DNA of 55,000 bases from Mesostigma viride (taxonomy: Eukaryota; Streptophyta; Mesostigmatophyceae; Mesostigmatales; Mesostigmataceae): contig RPFO01000500.1 of the NCBI GenBank assembly GCA_009746045.1, positions 1 to 55,000 on the forward strand, given 5' to 3'. The notes beneath the pieces are model-generated. The model did no database searches. It saw only the letters and a list, made by a program, of their open reading frames with translations, and was not told the DNA's origin. Of the stretch, positions 23,549 to 36,700 are shown piece after piece. Numbering within the stretch: position 1 is the first letter of the stretch; each line of letters opens with the position of its first letter. The translations under genes and the position numbers were made by a program.

Positions 23549-25667
23549 ATGGCTGACGCGTCCGCGATGCTGTTCAACTATGCCAGAATATCATCGGCAA
23601 ACTGTTCTGGTATTTCCTTGAGAGCCCCCCGGTTGAAAGCACCAGCAGTACAAACCTTCAACGAAAGTCGACTGCGGGTGGTGTCAGCTCATGTGGTGCG
23701 TCAAGCGTCGTTGGGCAAGAATGCCTGCGCGGAACCAAGATTAGGCTGGCTAAATGCTTCGCATGCCGGTAACCTGCGGCCCAGCTATGCATGGACTTCG
23801 GGAAGAAGCCAAATAACAAAATTGTCGGCTGTTAGCGGTGGCGACCGCCTTCCGCAAGGGTCTGCGGAGGAGGCATCTGACGGGAAGGAGGGCGCCCCGC
23901 CTAGCCTCATGCAGAAAATGCTTCCCTTCCTGCCCGTCGTCGGCATTATTCTTCTTGGGCTTGCCATCTATGGCATCCAAGAGTTCCTGATGCCAGAGGG
24001 TATGGACATCAACAGCTTCCTTCAGGGCGGCAAGGAGACTTTTGTGTCCATGGGCCTGATGGGATATTTTTACTACTTCCTGCTGTACACCGTGCTGGAA
24101 GTGCTCTGCATCCCGGCGGCTCCTCTCACGGCATCGGCAGGTGAGCCGCGGCCCAGTATGCTGTACTGCAGTCACTGTTGGGACGTCCACCCACGATTCG
24201 ATGGCCGTTGGTACGCTCTTCCCACGGCCTGCCTTGTGGCTCCCCTTTTGTGGCCCACGATGGCCCTGTTGACGCCCACCGTACTTGCGCATCTGTCAGT
24301 GGTGTCATTGTCAGTGGTGGAACAGAACACGTCGGTTCTCTTCAACATATTAGTGGCTGCACAGGGCACGGCCGGCATGCGCACGCCCAACCATCGCTCT
24401 GGTCACCAAGTCGCCTCGTCCCGTAGTCGTGCGTGCCTACGCGTGCACCGTGATGGCCCCTCTGGCAGTTGGTGGCCATATCGGCCCCTCTGGTGGTTGG
24501 TGGCAATATCGGGGCAGGGGGCAGCAGGAGGCGACGGCTGACAGTCTGAGGACGTTTCTCCTGTGGTTGCCTTGTGGTGGGGAAAGGGTGTGTTCTTCAT
24601 CCTTGGTAGGCATGCCCCCTGAGCGTCCATCTGGCAGAATGGCGCATGGCTGTGTTGGGACCCGTCTTTAGTTTTCTGGAAACTGTTACGCCGTAGGGAA
24701 CTGCACGTTGCCAATTGTGGAAATTTCATTGCACCGACTGGTGCAAGTGCGCAGGTGCCTGTGACATCAAGGGAGGAAGGGAGGTTGAGTGTTGAGGTAA
24801 TGGTTTAGTGGCTGGGAGGAGGTGTGGGGGGGAGAGACCCAGACAACGTGCAAGCGTTTATTGCTCAATAGTCGCATGCCAAGTGAGGGCTGGTCCACCT
24901 TGCCAGCAGGACTGCCCCTTGCCATTTGGTGGCTCCCTGGTGGCCCCGTCGCGACCCATTCCCCATTTGTGCGCATGCGTGCTCCATTCATGCGCATGCG
25001 TGCTCCATTTGTGCCCGTGCGTGCCAGTGGGCAGTGCCCTGTGCATGCGCATGGGACAGGGAGGCGTGCTGGCTGGGAGGTGGTGTATGCGTGTAGCGAA
25101 TGGAGTCGCGGGGAGGGGTTCTGGGGCAGCAAAGGGGCAAAGTGGTGGGGATTGGGAGGAGGTCGGGGGGGGGGGGGGGTTGTGATGTAGGGGTTCGGGT
25201 GGGTGGGTTGGCGGCGAGGTTGGGAAATCAGAGCGGGTAGTATGCGCTGGCGAGTGGGTGGGCGACCCTTAACATGGGTTTGTGAGTGCCACGATAAGGG
25301 TCTGTGCAGCCGCCATCGGCTCCCCCATGGCTGGGTGTGTAGGTGCCGGCCATCCTGTGGCCACCATCTGTGGGTGGGGCAGGCGGGTCTGTGCATGTAT
25401 GCCCATGTTGAGGTTTTGGATGATAGCATGCTCGTTGGCCGTGTGCCCTCTTTTGTTGCCCCCTCATCCACCGCAGTGTCCCAGTCTCACACCGCATATT
25501 GTCGCGTCCCCTGCCCTCTCCCCCCCCAGCCCGTTCCCCCCCCCTCCCCTCCTGGCCAAGCATTTCTGGCTTCCTCCATTCCTGGCTTCCTCATCATCTC
25601 CCGGTGCCATGCTCACCCCCCCCCCCTTTTCACCACCACCACGCATACACACACACACAACACACGC

Positions 25668-25699
<32 letters not shown>

Positions 25700-27079
25700 A
25701 CGCATGCGTGCCCAGGCTACATCTTCGGCTTCCTGCCCGGCTTTCTCATCATCTCCACCGCGTCCACTTTTGCGGCCGCGATTGCGTTCCTGCTCGCGCG
25801 CTCGGTGCTGCGGCCCTGGGTGGAGCACCGCGTGGCTGAGTTCCCCCTCTTCCGCGTTATCGACAAGATCATCGGCCGCGAGGGGCTCAAGGTCGTCTTC
25901 TTGCTGCGCCTATCCCCACTCATGCCCTTTGCGATCAGCAACTACTTGTACGGGCTCACCGCCGTCAAGCTGTGGGAGTACGTGGTCGGCACGTGGCTTG
26001 GGTACGTGCGCGCGCAATCATGTGTATGTGCGCGTGTTGTGCCGCTGGATACGTCCACCCGACAGTCGTGCATGCATCGATTGGATTGCCAGCACAGGCC
26101 AGTTTACTCTAGTATAGTGACCGCCATGCATGTATCGATGGGAAAGCCAGCACAGGCCAGTTTACTCTAGTATAGTGACCGCCGTGCATGGATCGATGGG
26201 AAAGCCAGCACAGGCCAGTTTACTCTAGTATAGTGACCATGGTATCCACGAGACAAGCAGTGAGGCCAGGAACCTGGATGATCATCCACAACCACGGTGA
26301 CAAGACCACGCACGCTCGCACCTGCCGTTGCCTTATCCCTGTTTGTCGCCACCGTATATGTTTAATACACAAATAACAAAACACACAGGCCAGGCCTTCC
26401 TGTCTGTGGAACCACTGAGCAGCTCTTCCTGTCGGTCAGTAGTGCCACTTAGGACAGCTCTTCCTATCAGAAGAGCCATTTTGTCTGCATCGGTACAATT
26501 GCCACCGTCTGCGGTCGCCAGCATCCCGCCCCGCCTCATCACGTGGTCTGCCGTCGCCACAATCATGTTTCTCACCTCCTTGTCGAGCCGTAGCGGCATG
26601 CGCCAACCAGCCTGTGCCTGCATGTGACCCTGTCCTACACACCCCTCTCGAACAGCTGCCTTCGGCCTGTGATTCTGGATGTGGTGCTGTTTCCATGTGG
26701 TGATGCCTCAAATCCCTTTTGTGGTCACTCAGTCTACTTCGGCATGGCACCCCCCTCCTGTGGCATCTCCTCCCTCCTCCCTCCCCCCCTTCTCCTTTTT
26801 TTCTCCTCCTCCCCCCCCCCCCCCCCCCCCGCCCCCTGCAGCTACATGCCCGGCACCCTCTCCTTCCTCTACGTGGGCCAGGTGGGCAGCTCACTCGCCG
26901 CCGAGGGCGGCGGCCTGGCCAACCACCCCTGGTACTTGTACGCGCTCACCCTCGGGTCCCTCATCGTGATCGGCAAGTACATCTCCAAGCTGGCGTCGGA
27001 TGCGCTCAAGGAGGTGGAAGCTGAGAAGGAGGCCGGCGCGGCGCCCGCCGTGTCTGCCGCCGGCGACAAGAAGCCTTGA
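23549..27079 (+). CDS. Plastid-targeted TVP38/TMEM64 (VTT-domain) membrane protein, 3 exons
   Basis: Exons 23549-24140, 25716-26001 and 26842-27079, all GT-AG, join in frame to 371 aa. The start ATG at 23549 has a good context (GGCAATGG). Residues 1-~115 are rich in Ser, Ala and Arg and look like a plastid transit peptide plus linker. A hydrophobic segment lies at about 124-142 and another at about 168-190. The VTT/SNARE-associated core follows: GYIFGFLPGF at 198-207, then RLSPLMPFAISNYLYGLT at 262-279, matching the family signature with its conserved proline, asparagine and glycine. WLGYMPGTLSFLYVGQVG at 291-308 crosses the exon 2/3 junction as expected. The C-terminus is Lys/Glu/Ala-rich and polar. 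Family members act in membrane lipid or vesicle processes (DedA/VTT superfamily), but the substrate of this one cannot be read from sequence. Intron 1 (1575 bp) ends in a CA repeat, and intron 2 (840 bp) has a triplicated repeat and a C-run before the acceptor. Confidence 0.9.
25150..25180 (+). repeat. G-run in TVP38-like intron 1
   Basis: A stretch of G residues inside a G-rich intronic segment on the coding strand. A possible quadruplex block; length in the genome may be uncertain because such runs are hard to sequence. Confidence 0.6.
25647..25699 (+). repeat. (CA)n microsatellite next to a 3' splice site
   Basis: A nearly pure CA repeat, interrupted once or twice, ends about 15 bp before the exon 2 acceptor (ending CAG at 25715). 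It occupies the place where a polypyrimidine tract would normally lie. Confidence 0.85.
26071..26238 (+). repeat. Triplicated ~55-58-bp repeat in TVP38-like intron 2
   Basis: Three tandem copies built on ATCGATGGGAAAGCCAGCAC and CAGTTTACTCTAGTATAGTG. The first copy is slightly diverged (ATTGGATTGCC). The repeat is confined to this intron. Confidence 0.85.
26811..26831 (+). repeat. C-run in the polypyrimidine tract of TVP38-like intron 2
   Basis: About 20 C residues lie just before the exon 3 acceptor (CCCCCTGCAG, exon from 26842). They form part of a long C/T-rich tract that begins near 26755. Confidence 0.8.
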
Positions 27080-28410
27080 GGCCGTTGTGGCATGGGGGGA
27101 GGGTGGCCGTTGTAGCTGAGCTCACGCGGCGCTCTTAGGGTGTGGGAGTGGCCGTCGCTGGGCCATCGGGATTGAGTGAGCAGAATCGTCCATGGGGGGG
27201 AGAGAAGCCGTGGGGGGTAGGTGCGCTTGCGCTTGTAGGAGGGTGAAGCAGGCCATCAGTGGGCCAACGGAATATTCTGATATCAGGCGTGTGCCTGAGC
27301 GTGGGGGTACCGCGGGCGGCTGTGGCGCGGTCCCTGTGGACGCACCCGCGCGGATGGTGCTGGGAGCCGTGCATGCCCCATTCGTATGTGGGGGGGCTTG
27401 GCGTCTTGCGGCTGGGAGCGGTGCGGCGCGGCATGACATCGCTGTGGGCGTTGACGTCACGTGCGTGAACATGCCTGCTGGGTGGGTGCAGCAGCTCCTA
27501 TGGCGGATCAGGCAAGGCAGACCTGGGATTGCAACGGGGGCATCTGGTGATGATGCAGGGGAATACCACGGACATGGGGGCAGGAAGGTTGGCACCCCCG
27601 CCGGTGGTGGGCGGTTGCAAGCTCGCGGTTGGGGGGGGCGTGTGAGGGTGCCCACACATGGCGTGAGTTGGTGGGACCGTGCCTGGTGGCGGCGCTATTC
27701 CAGGAAGACATCCTTCCTCAATGTGGTTTAGGGGGGAGTGGCACGGAGGAGTTTTGGGTTACGCATCTCACCAAGGATTGGCTGGCGGAAGCGCAAAGGT
27801 ATCCAATCATAGGGCGCGCTGTGATCCTTTGTGCCTCTGGTGGCAGCGGGGGAAGAGACAATAGCCATCGCGCAACACATGCACTGGATAGCATAGTACG
27901 GGACGCCCTGCTGTGTGGGCTGCGTTTGAGGTAGACCGTGAGACGTGTGGATGTCGTGGATCGTGGTGGCGCTTGGGAGGACCCGCGCAGGTGGCTTGTG
28001 ACTGATGTGAGTGTGTGAGGGGTGCGATGATGGGCTTGTTGCTGGACCTGTGATGATAGGATCATTGGCTGTGTAACCTTTGAATTAGTTGCAGCCAACA
28101 TTGGTCTGCTGCTCAGCAAGGCGTCCCCAGGGCCTGTATCAATCGTCTGTAGCATATCTATTGTAGAGTGCGGTCTGAAGGCTGTCCAAATTTGGCAGCT
28201 GTAGTCTTGGGCAGGGGATGGGATGCAACGCCACCTCTTCAAGGCCATTCCATGGATTGTTGGCCCCTTGTCTCTCGTTTTAAAAAAAGACAAGATGTGG
28301 TGCTCAACACCTAATGTAAGTTCAAGTTCGCCCCATGGCGTTTTTGAGTGGGGAAGAATTTCTGCACGGCGCCAGGATATGTCTCTAACACTGGAATTAT
28401 GTGAGCTAAA
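27080..28410. other. Intergenic; no recognisable gene
   Basis: This follows the TVP38-like stop codon and precedes the tail of the minus-strand LINE. Several open frames cross it on both strands, but none has a recognisable domain or splice context. No tandem or inverted repeat stood out. Confidence 0.45.
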
Positions 28411-30330
28411 ATTAAATTTAAATTAAATTATAACATGCCTCCGTTGGGAGATCATGTAGCACATATTCCTTGATCTGGATGGGTGGGGTGGAAGGAGCCG
28501 CGTAATCGAACTAAACTAACTCTAATCTAGCTAGTCTAGAAAAGTCCTAACTACCCTGCTCATCAAAACGCCTCCTCCGCTTGGGGGGAGGTGGTTTGCC
28601 CACAGGGTCGGGCGTGTGAGCCTTGACAATCCTCTTCCACCGCGTCTTGTTCTGCATGGCGGTCCAAAGAAGGGAGAGAGAGTGGATGCGGTATTCAAAC
28701 TGGGCTGGGACCAGTAGGTCATCCAGCAACATCTGTACGTATACGTAGTTCGTGACATGTTTCCCTACCCTTTTGGCAATGCCCTTGGGGCCAGGCCAGG
28801 TCAGAATGTGCCGCCCTGGCTGGCCAAGCCGCTGGGGGCCGGCCAGACCAAGGGCGGTGTCGACCTGGCTGGTGCGAGCAAGGTGTCCTACAAACATGCT
28901 ATCCTACGCTGTCTAATCTCGTCCGAAATACGAGGCATGCCCTGATACAAAGACTCTGATGACGGGCGCTTGGAAAACCCTACGTTCAGGACCTGTCGGA
29001 GCATCCTGTAAACTGTGCCGTCTAGCCTAGATGCCAGTGCGGGGGTGAGTGTCCACGCCTCGGCGCCATACGTGAGCACCGTGAGGACGAGGACCTTGAA
29101 GAGCATGCGCTTGCGGTGTTCGCCCACGCCCTTGGAGCGCCAGTAGGTGTTGAGCGAACGGAGCCTGGCCCAGGCAAGGCCAATGCGGGTGTCCACATCG
29201 TCGGCGGTGTCAGGGAGCCAGGTCCCTAGCAGTTTGAAGCGGTCGTGGAACGGGACCGTCGTCCCGTCGAGCAGGCGCACCAGCGGCGGTGTACTGGAGG
29301 CCCCAATCACCAGATGTCGCCTCAGTTTTGACACTAATCTCCAACCCCACCGCCCTCGCCTCCAGGCCCAAACAGTCCAGCCAGGTCTGAATGTTCTCGG
29401 GGCGCGCGATGAGGGTGGTGTCATCCGCATAAATCAGGTCGGCCAGGCGGTAACCAGGTCTAACCCCGCCGTACTCGCGCTCGTTAAGGATGTCCAAGCC
29501 TGGCTCGAACCCCTTAAGAGCACTTAAGCGCGCACGTGCCCGGCGCATGACGTGATCCACGACAATAATGAACAGGTATGGGGACAGGACACAACCTTGC
29601 CACACCCCGTGGTGAAGGCGGAATGGTGGGGTGGTGCCTTCCGCAGTCCGCACTACTGCCTGTGAGCCCTCATACAGTCGACGAATGGCAGCAATAAACG
29701 CTGGTGGCACCCGATCCAGAGCTAGGATGGCCCAAAGAGCCTCCCAGAGGACCGTGTCAAAGGCCTTGATATAGTCAACAAAAATGAAGACCAGCGGCAA
29801 ACTGCCAGGGGGAAGGCGACGCACCTCCTCCATCAACCGGCGCGCGACAAACACAGCCATGACAGTGTTACGACCACGACGGAAACCCATCTGAGACTCA
29901 CCCAGGTGTGGGTCCAGCGCGGCGCGGAGCCTGTGCAGCATCATGCGCATGAAGACCTTCAGCGCGGCGCTCTGGAGGCAGACACCGGCCCGGTAGATTC
30001 CGGGGTCAGCAGCAGAGCCCTTCTTGTACAGCATGACACGGATGGCCGTCTGCCACTCAGCAGGCGGAGGCTCGTCAGAGAGCAGGACAAGGTTGCAGAA
30101 CGCCAGCAGAAGATCCCTCACCGCCGGGTCAGGGGTCTTCAGCAGCTCAGCCGAAAGGTGGTCGGCACCGACCGCCGCATCGTACCGCAGGCGAGCAAGG
30201 GCGCCGTCCAATTCCTTCAAAGTGAAGGGGTGGACGACGTCGTTGGTGGTAAGGCAGCCCTCCTGCAAGGCAGGGACTTGGTAGTCCGCGGCCGGATGGA
30301 ATGGATGGTGTACGCTATCTAGGTCCTAGT
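28411..30330 (-). mobile_element. Non-LTR retrotransposon (LINE), 5'-truncated, with TTTAA-type tail
   Basis: Read on the minus strand, this element ends with CGGAGGCATGTTATAATTTA and an AT-rich TTTAA-type tail near 28411-28437, matching the 3' end of the copy at 17.2-18.1 kb. The 5' end is lost at about 30330. It contains the reverse transcriptase remnant listed separately. It sits between the convergent 3' ends of the TVP38-like gene and GWD. No target-site duplication was identified for this copy. Confidence 0.88.
28547..30328 (-). pseudogene. LINE reverse transcriptase, frameshifted
   Basis: Reverse transcriptase of a non-LTR retrotransposon. Visible motifs in order: AVGADHLSAELLK near the start, FVDYIKAFDTV (motif A with the first catalytic Asp), GVWQGCVLSPYLF (motif B) and LIYADDTTL (motif C, YADD). 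The catalytic Asp residues are intact, but the frame shifts once near 29330, after VGLEISVK, and again near 28895. The polyprotein is therefore broken into three pieces. The last pieces carry RFKLLGTWLPDTADDVDTRI and a Lys/Arg/Pro-rich end, KPPPPKRRRRFDE. No endonuclease domain is present because the 5' part is missing. The second copy at 17.2 kb is a shorter relative. Confidence 0.88.
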
Positions 30331-30742
30331 TACAGCGTTGTGGGCACCACGGCCCGAATCGCTATGAATGCCATACTTAGCTGACATGGCCCTCGCCTAC
30401 ATGTGTATCAAGGAGACAACCAGCGGAGTGCCCATGATGGGGCCCACATCAGATGACGTATATATTAGCCTCTTACAAGCCACACTCTGCCCATGCAGAG
30501 AGTCGCTCTCTGCTGAGAAAACATGCTCTAGCTATTGATTAGCCATGATCATCTTTCACCCCATGTCATGCAGGCCTCTTTTGGCATGACACTTTCCTAG
30601 TTGTCATGTTTTCTGATGGGACTCCAGATTCTAGAGCGGCCTCTAAGGACAGCAAGAAATGAGAGGTCAGCCTTCAACGGCGAGATTATTGATGGGCAAT
30701 CTAAACTGTAGTGTTCTGGGTACTCCTTCGCAGCTTCTGGCT
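30331..30742. other. GWD 3' flank
   Basis: Lies between the GWD stop codon and the truncated LINE. It contains TATCAAGGAGACAACCAGCG near 30408, a partial copy of a short repeat also present at 18.45 and 19.05 kb. No clear polyadenylation signal was found. Confidence 0.4.
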
Positions 30743-33700
30743 TTACAGCACCTGGGCGCGTGTCTGCACCACGGTAATCTCATCTCCTACGATTGTCCCC
30801 TCAATGTCCTGGGCCGAGCCCATCGCCTTCTCCACAGCCAGGGCCACATCCAGCAGCTTCTTGATGAGGCCATCACGGAAGCTGACGTCAAACACCAGCG
30901 GTTCCTCGGCGTAGTTTACCGAGCGCTCCTGCGCACGCTGCACGATGATGCTGTCGTACCTGCAGGGCTCAGACGAGGTGTTGAACCAAGGGGGCAAAGT
31001 TGCATATACCTTGATAAGGGCATGGCAGATGCATCAGTTAGGATATCAATCAAGATCCTGAAAGGAGTATGCCTCAAAACATGTTGTCTAAATCAAGTCG
31101 TTTAAGGGGACGTGACGGTCGGGACTTTTTTCGCGCCAAAAAGTCGCGCCGGTAACGACGGACCGTGAACTTGTGGTGCAAAGAGCGCCCACCGTGCGCA
31201 GGTGGCCATGGCGACGTGCATTCCGTTAAAATATGGCTAGTCGGGCGGGCGACAGGCGAAAAAATTAAGCCGATGGTTAAAAGCGATGTTCTATTATGAT
31301 GTTTCATAGCCATATCTGCACTATTTGCAAACTCGCTGCCTTTCTTTATACAGATTTTCAAGGGGGTCTCATCCGAACATTTGGCCGCGATGAATAATCT
31401 AGCATGCGTGCCTGCGACGGTAGAATTCGATATTCGTGTGTTATATTGATGCAGCAAGAGCCGTTTAGTAACGGATACCATGAAAATAACCTAAGCATCT
31501 TCGATCTGCGGCCATTTCCCGTCATTTCTAAAATGATATCGTTCAGGCCTGCGCGATCCGCGGTTCAGCCATCCATGGCTGGCTGGCTTTTCTTGCGCGC
31601 CTGGGTAGGAAATAATGCCGGCCGTGGTACGTTGATTTGCCGCATGTCACCGCCCAGTCTGTTTGCGCTCTTAATGTTCCTGGCATGAAACTTTTGGCGC
31701 CGTTTCTGGGTTTTTCTTGCTTTAGTGTTCTCCACTTGTTGCAGTTGTGCTATCAGATTTTCCGCAGCTTTCAATGGTTTTCCTTACGCTTCGTATGCCA
31801 TGCTTCCTAAAGCTATCCAGCATTGGTTGGGCAGTTATCTGGCTTTGCTAAGCTTCCTATATGGAGGTTTTCACATGGTAGACATTCTATATTGCGTAGT
31901 CAAGGACCCTAGCTGCCTGGGAGCGGCATCACTGTTGCAAGGAGCTGGCGAGCTCATACATGCCTGTCATGGCTCTTCAGCCTGCTGGAAAACAAGGTTG
32001 TTGTAGGGAAGGTGAGCATATGTGCGTTACTTATCTCCTCCCCACCTGTTCTGCTTCCATTCAACATGGCTTGTACTTCCTAGATGACAGGGATCAGGCC
32101 GTTATGACCGTGAAGCATGCACCTTTTATCCATTAGCGTCATGACATGGCGTTAGGTATGAGTGACTCCCGCAAGCGGTCATACCTGCTCATAATGGTTA
32201 AAGAGTTGGTGGTGGTTTTCTTCAAGCATCTAGCATTTGTTTTTCGTGGTTCTGCCCCATTTGAGGGGGCAAGCTTAGGAATGTGCTCATGGTGTCGTCT
32301 CATGTCATGGTGCACCAAGCATGCAGGCTGGCAGCTATAACATGATGTAATATGGGCAACTAGGCCAGAATGACCTGTAATTTGGTGGCAAGCTTCGTGA
32401 AACATTAATTTAATTAATTGCACTTGGTTTGGCCCAGTTTGTGGTGGGCAAGGGTGTCTTTGGAGTGGTGTTTGTGCTCAAAACTGCTTTTACGTGTCAT
32501 TTTGTTTTTTGCACATGACCATATTTCAATGTGAGTAAACGTGGTCAGAATGAGCTGAAACTTTGGGGCTGTGTGATTGCAACCCTGGGCCAGTTTTGAT
32601 CATAATATTTGACCCAATTGCATGTGTCTATGATTTGATATATTTTTTTAGGCACCAAAAAATACGTGTTTTTCGCTAAACTATTTCAATGTGTCTAAAC
32701 ATGCTTATTCTGACCTGCAAACTAGCTGGATTTATTGGCAAGGGTTGCAATTAGATGGGAATATATTATTTGGCCACATTGGGTTTGCCCACTGTCCTAG
32801 GGAAAATCGGCCAAAAATAGCGTATTTTTCTATTTTTAGCAGATAACGGTCACATGGTGGGGGTTAGTACCCCCCCAAGCGGTTGGAAAATTTTTAAAAT
32901 AATATTTATGGTCCCCCATCATAACTGGATTTTTATAACATGCATAGGTATGGTTTCCAGAAAAGTGCACTTTTGGACCGTCATGTCCCCTTAAAGAATG
33001 GCTGGGGATTGAGCTGAAACATTCTTATCAACAAGTAGCGTGACCTACAGGGTAACCAGAGGCCACAGGAGACGGTTTGCTGTCATGCAGGGCTTCCCAT
33101 ATAGTGGTCATAAATCCACATAGTGCAACAACATTCACATACTTTGCGCACACCACACACTGCACACATCGCACACTCTGCCATGCACATAACACACCGC
33201 ACATTCCAAACATGGCGCATCGCACTCACAGGCCTGCGCCCGCAAACGCCTCCAAGTCCTCCCCGTTGGAGTCGGAGCGCGCGATGAGGGTGTCGTGCGT
33301 CGCAAACAGGCCCACGCGCTTGGTGGGCAGCGACAGAATGTTCGCCGCTGTGGTTGGCATTGGGCACGCGCATGTGTCGGTGGTGGCGCGTGAAAGGATC
33401 AGGAATACGCGAGTGTGGGTAGGGCTACCAGTGGAAGGGGACCACCCGGACGGGGAAGGTACAACCACCAGAGCTTGGGCATCGCATACTCTGCTCATGC
33501 CGCACAAGTGGGCCTCTTCAAGGCTAAAAGCAGCGGCAGAACACCGTTCGTCTGCCGCTCATATTCCGGCAAAGTGCCCAGCCAGCCATGCTTGGCAGCC
33601 CGCTAGGAGCAGGCACCTAGCCATCGTGTGCACACACGCCACTCTTGCTCACTTTCCGCACAAGACGGATGAGGAATGGAGTGAGTGAGTGAGTGAGTGA

Positions 33701-36700
33701 GTGAGTGAGTGAGTGAGTGAGTGAGTGAGTGAGTGAGTGAGTGAGTGAGTGAGTGAGTGAGTGAGTGAGTGAGTGAGTGAGTGAGTGAGTGAGGGAGAGA
33801 GTGAGTGAGTGAGTGAGTGAGTGAGTGAGTGAGTGAGTGAGTGAGTGAGTGAGTGAGTGAGTGAGTGAGTGAGTGAGTGAGTGAGTGAGTGAGTGAGTGA
33901 GTGAGTGAGTGAGTGAGTGAGTGAGTGAGTGAGTGAGTGAGTGAGTGAGTGAGTGAGTGAGTGAGTGAGTGAGTGAGTGAGTGAGTGAGTGAGTGAGTGA
34001 GTGAGTGAGTGAGTGAGTGAGTGAGGGAGGGAGTGAGTGAGGGAGAGAGGGAGGGAGGGAGGGAGGGAGGGAGAAGGGAAGGGAAGGTGTCCAGTACCAT
34101 CCAACATCAGATGCCAAGTGGGCCAGCTACCTGAGGACCCCGCCTTGGGGATGGTGAAGCTGAGGGCGCGACCCGGTGAGTTGCCCACCAGCACCTCTCC
34201 CAGGCCCACCACCACCTCCCCGAACACCTCGTTACGATCACCGGTAATCGGGTTGGCGGTGTGCAGCACAAAGGCGTAGCGGGCAGGTACCACGCGCTGG
34301 AGCAGCACGGCCATGCGCAGGTCATTGTCCGTCATGCCGCGCGCACGCCGGCTCAGCCTGCGACCATCGGGGATGACGGGATCGGGGAATGCGGAAGAAT
34401 AGGCGGTTGGGTGGAATGGGTGACTGACTGGGCGGTGGAGTGAAAAATGAACCCACGAGTGAGTCCTGCATGCACCACTCGCCCTTGTCTGCTACACGAA
34501 TGGGCCACGTCACAAACGTGTGAGAAAGGAAAAGAAGATGGCAGCATGCCACGGCTACAGACACGTATTACCGGATACGCCGGCTGCACGTTGATTGATG
34601 GGACAAATGCTGCTACCCCAGTGACGTCACACATGTCACAGCGTTGCCAGGATTGATGTTACAGTGTCGAGTGGTCAGATCTGCTGAACTATCAGCATCA
34701 CTTTTACATTGTCAGAACTGCCAGAAATCATCTTATCCTGGCCGTACGCACCATTGCCCCCGTTGCCCCCTCACAAAATCGGCAGCAACCACCCACACCC
34801 ATGAACAGGCGCTCAGTACTGCACCACCCACCCACCACCAGCCCGCACACACACACACATACACACACACAGGGCACCCACCACGCGCGCTCAGTCCACT
34901 TGCTGGCCCAGACGCCCGTGATCGCGTCCCACAGCGCCGCCCAGCCCTTGGCGTCTGACCCCACACCGCCTGGCAGCAGCTCCGCACCCACCGCGTCCAC
35001 CACCGCCTGCCTCAGCGGCGCCGGGCACACGAGCTGCTTGCGGATGGCCGCCCGCACCTTGTCCAAAGCGGACAGGCTGGGGGTGGGGAAGAAGGGGACC
35101 GACGGTACGGGCGATAGGATTAGAGAAAGCAGGGCAAGGCATGGAGAATGCATCCGGGGCGGAGGAACTCAATCTTTCGAAAACATGACGTTGAGGTCGT
35201 GGCTGCAAACAGAGGCTCCTTCTTATTAAGCTTTGCCTCTGCGCATACACAAAAAAGGGACTCCATCTTCAGCACCCTCGGCTGCTCATCCCATCCCATG
35301 ACCCGGCCCACCCCACACCTCCCACATACCTCCACGCTGACTACGCAGTATTTCAAATGCTCAAAATAGAAGCCCCCACTGTTCCCTTGTTCACCAGGAA
35401 ACAATCCTGCACACTTTCTTGAGAGCCTTTATTACCTGTCTTCCACGTCAGAAATGTCCAGACATCCACAAAGCACAGCGTCAACGTTATGCCCCATGCA
35501 TGCATGCTGGGTCTTGAACGCGCAGATGTACAACAAAGTCCCATGTACAACAATGCCAAGTACAAGTCGACGCTTTTGTGGGACATATTAAGGTACCATT
35601 GGTCGTCCCCTGTCGCTGTCCCGCAAGCGTGGCAAGTACCGCGCTAGCATCCGGCCCCTCCATCCCATACCATCACCACTTACACATCGATTCCAATGTG
35701 TGCGTTGCAGGTCGCCCACACGCCCCCTGTTCAGGTGCTCCATCTACGCGTTCATGTCTCAATGCTTCAAGCGCGCATCTGTGCCTGGTCATGCCTCACA
35801 TGGTTCAGACCGCACTGCGCGCAACGCATGCCCCACGTACTCGCCGGCCTCTGCCTTGGCCACGTGGTTGGCCACCAGCGATGCCACGCCCTTGTTGGCG
35901 TCCTCCGCCAGCACGCGCTCAAACACGCCAAACGGTACCACCACACAGCTGGGTCCCTGGCAAGTGCCGCACATATTCCCCCGTGTTGTGTGAGGCGGGG
36001 TTGGGGTGCGTAGCCCGGGGATGGGGAGGGAAAGAAAAGGGGGGTGATGATGATGATTGGACACCGGTTTGTTGCTGTCAGCAAAGAATAGCCTAGCTGT
36101 CTATATATACGAACACATGGGGTGCGAGGAGAGCATCATCGCCTGCATACACTACTACAATGGCCTTGTACCTTGGCATGTGCGTACAATGGCACGTCAA
36201 AACACCTTCCAAAAAACAAAGTAGCACGCCGGTCCACTTGCCCCGTAGACAGTCCTGCCAGATCCTCCACGCAATGGTGCCACGTAAATTTCGGCTCAGG
36301 CCCTAATCCAGGCATCCGCCTGATCAAATAGGCGAGCAAACCATCGAAACGATGCAGGCAACAACCTCTCGCGGTCATCCATTGGGGGGGCAGATGACAG
36401 CAACCTTGAGGGTGCAAAGAGGCACAAACGCAACTTGCCAATTCACGTGGCACCGCCAGAGCTGCACAGAGCAGGGGCGTAGCGGGGTCAAGGCGAAGGC
36501 AAGGCCGCGTAATGGCCTATCAACCATCACCATGCCTATCCAAACACAAACAGCTAAATACACAAACTGGAGGAGAATGCAAAGCCGATTCCCACACGTG
36601 GCACTGCAGGTCCCCCACCTTCACCGCGCCCCCCAGGGCCTTCTTCATCGTCGCAAGGTTGCGCGACTTGCCGCCCACCACGCCCTCGTTGCCTGCGAGG

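Noticed and set aside
24141-25715. Continuation of the TVP38-like frame past 24140 to 24541
   Set aside because: The family sequence stops at the GTGAGC donor and resumes exactly after the acceptor at 25715; the read-through has no similarity to the VTT domain.
33603-34335. Leu-Thr-His-Ser repeat proteins
   Set aside because: Translations of the GTGA microsatellite in GWD intron 24. Only the part at 34131-34357 is coding, as GWD exon 24.
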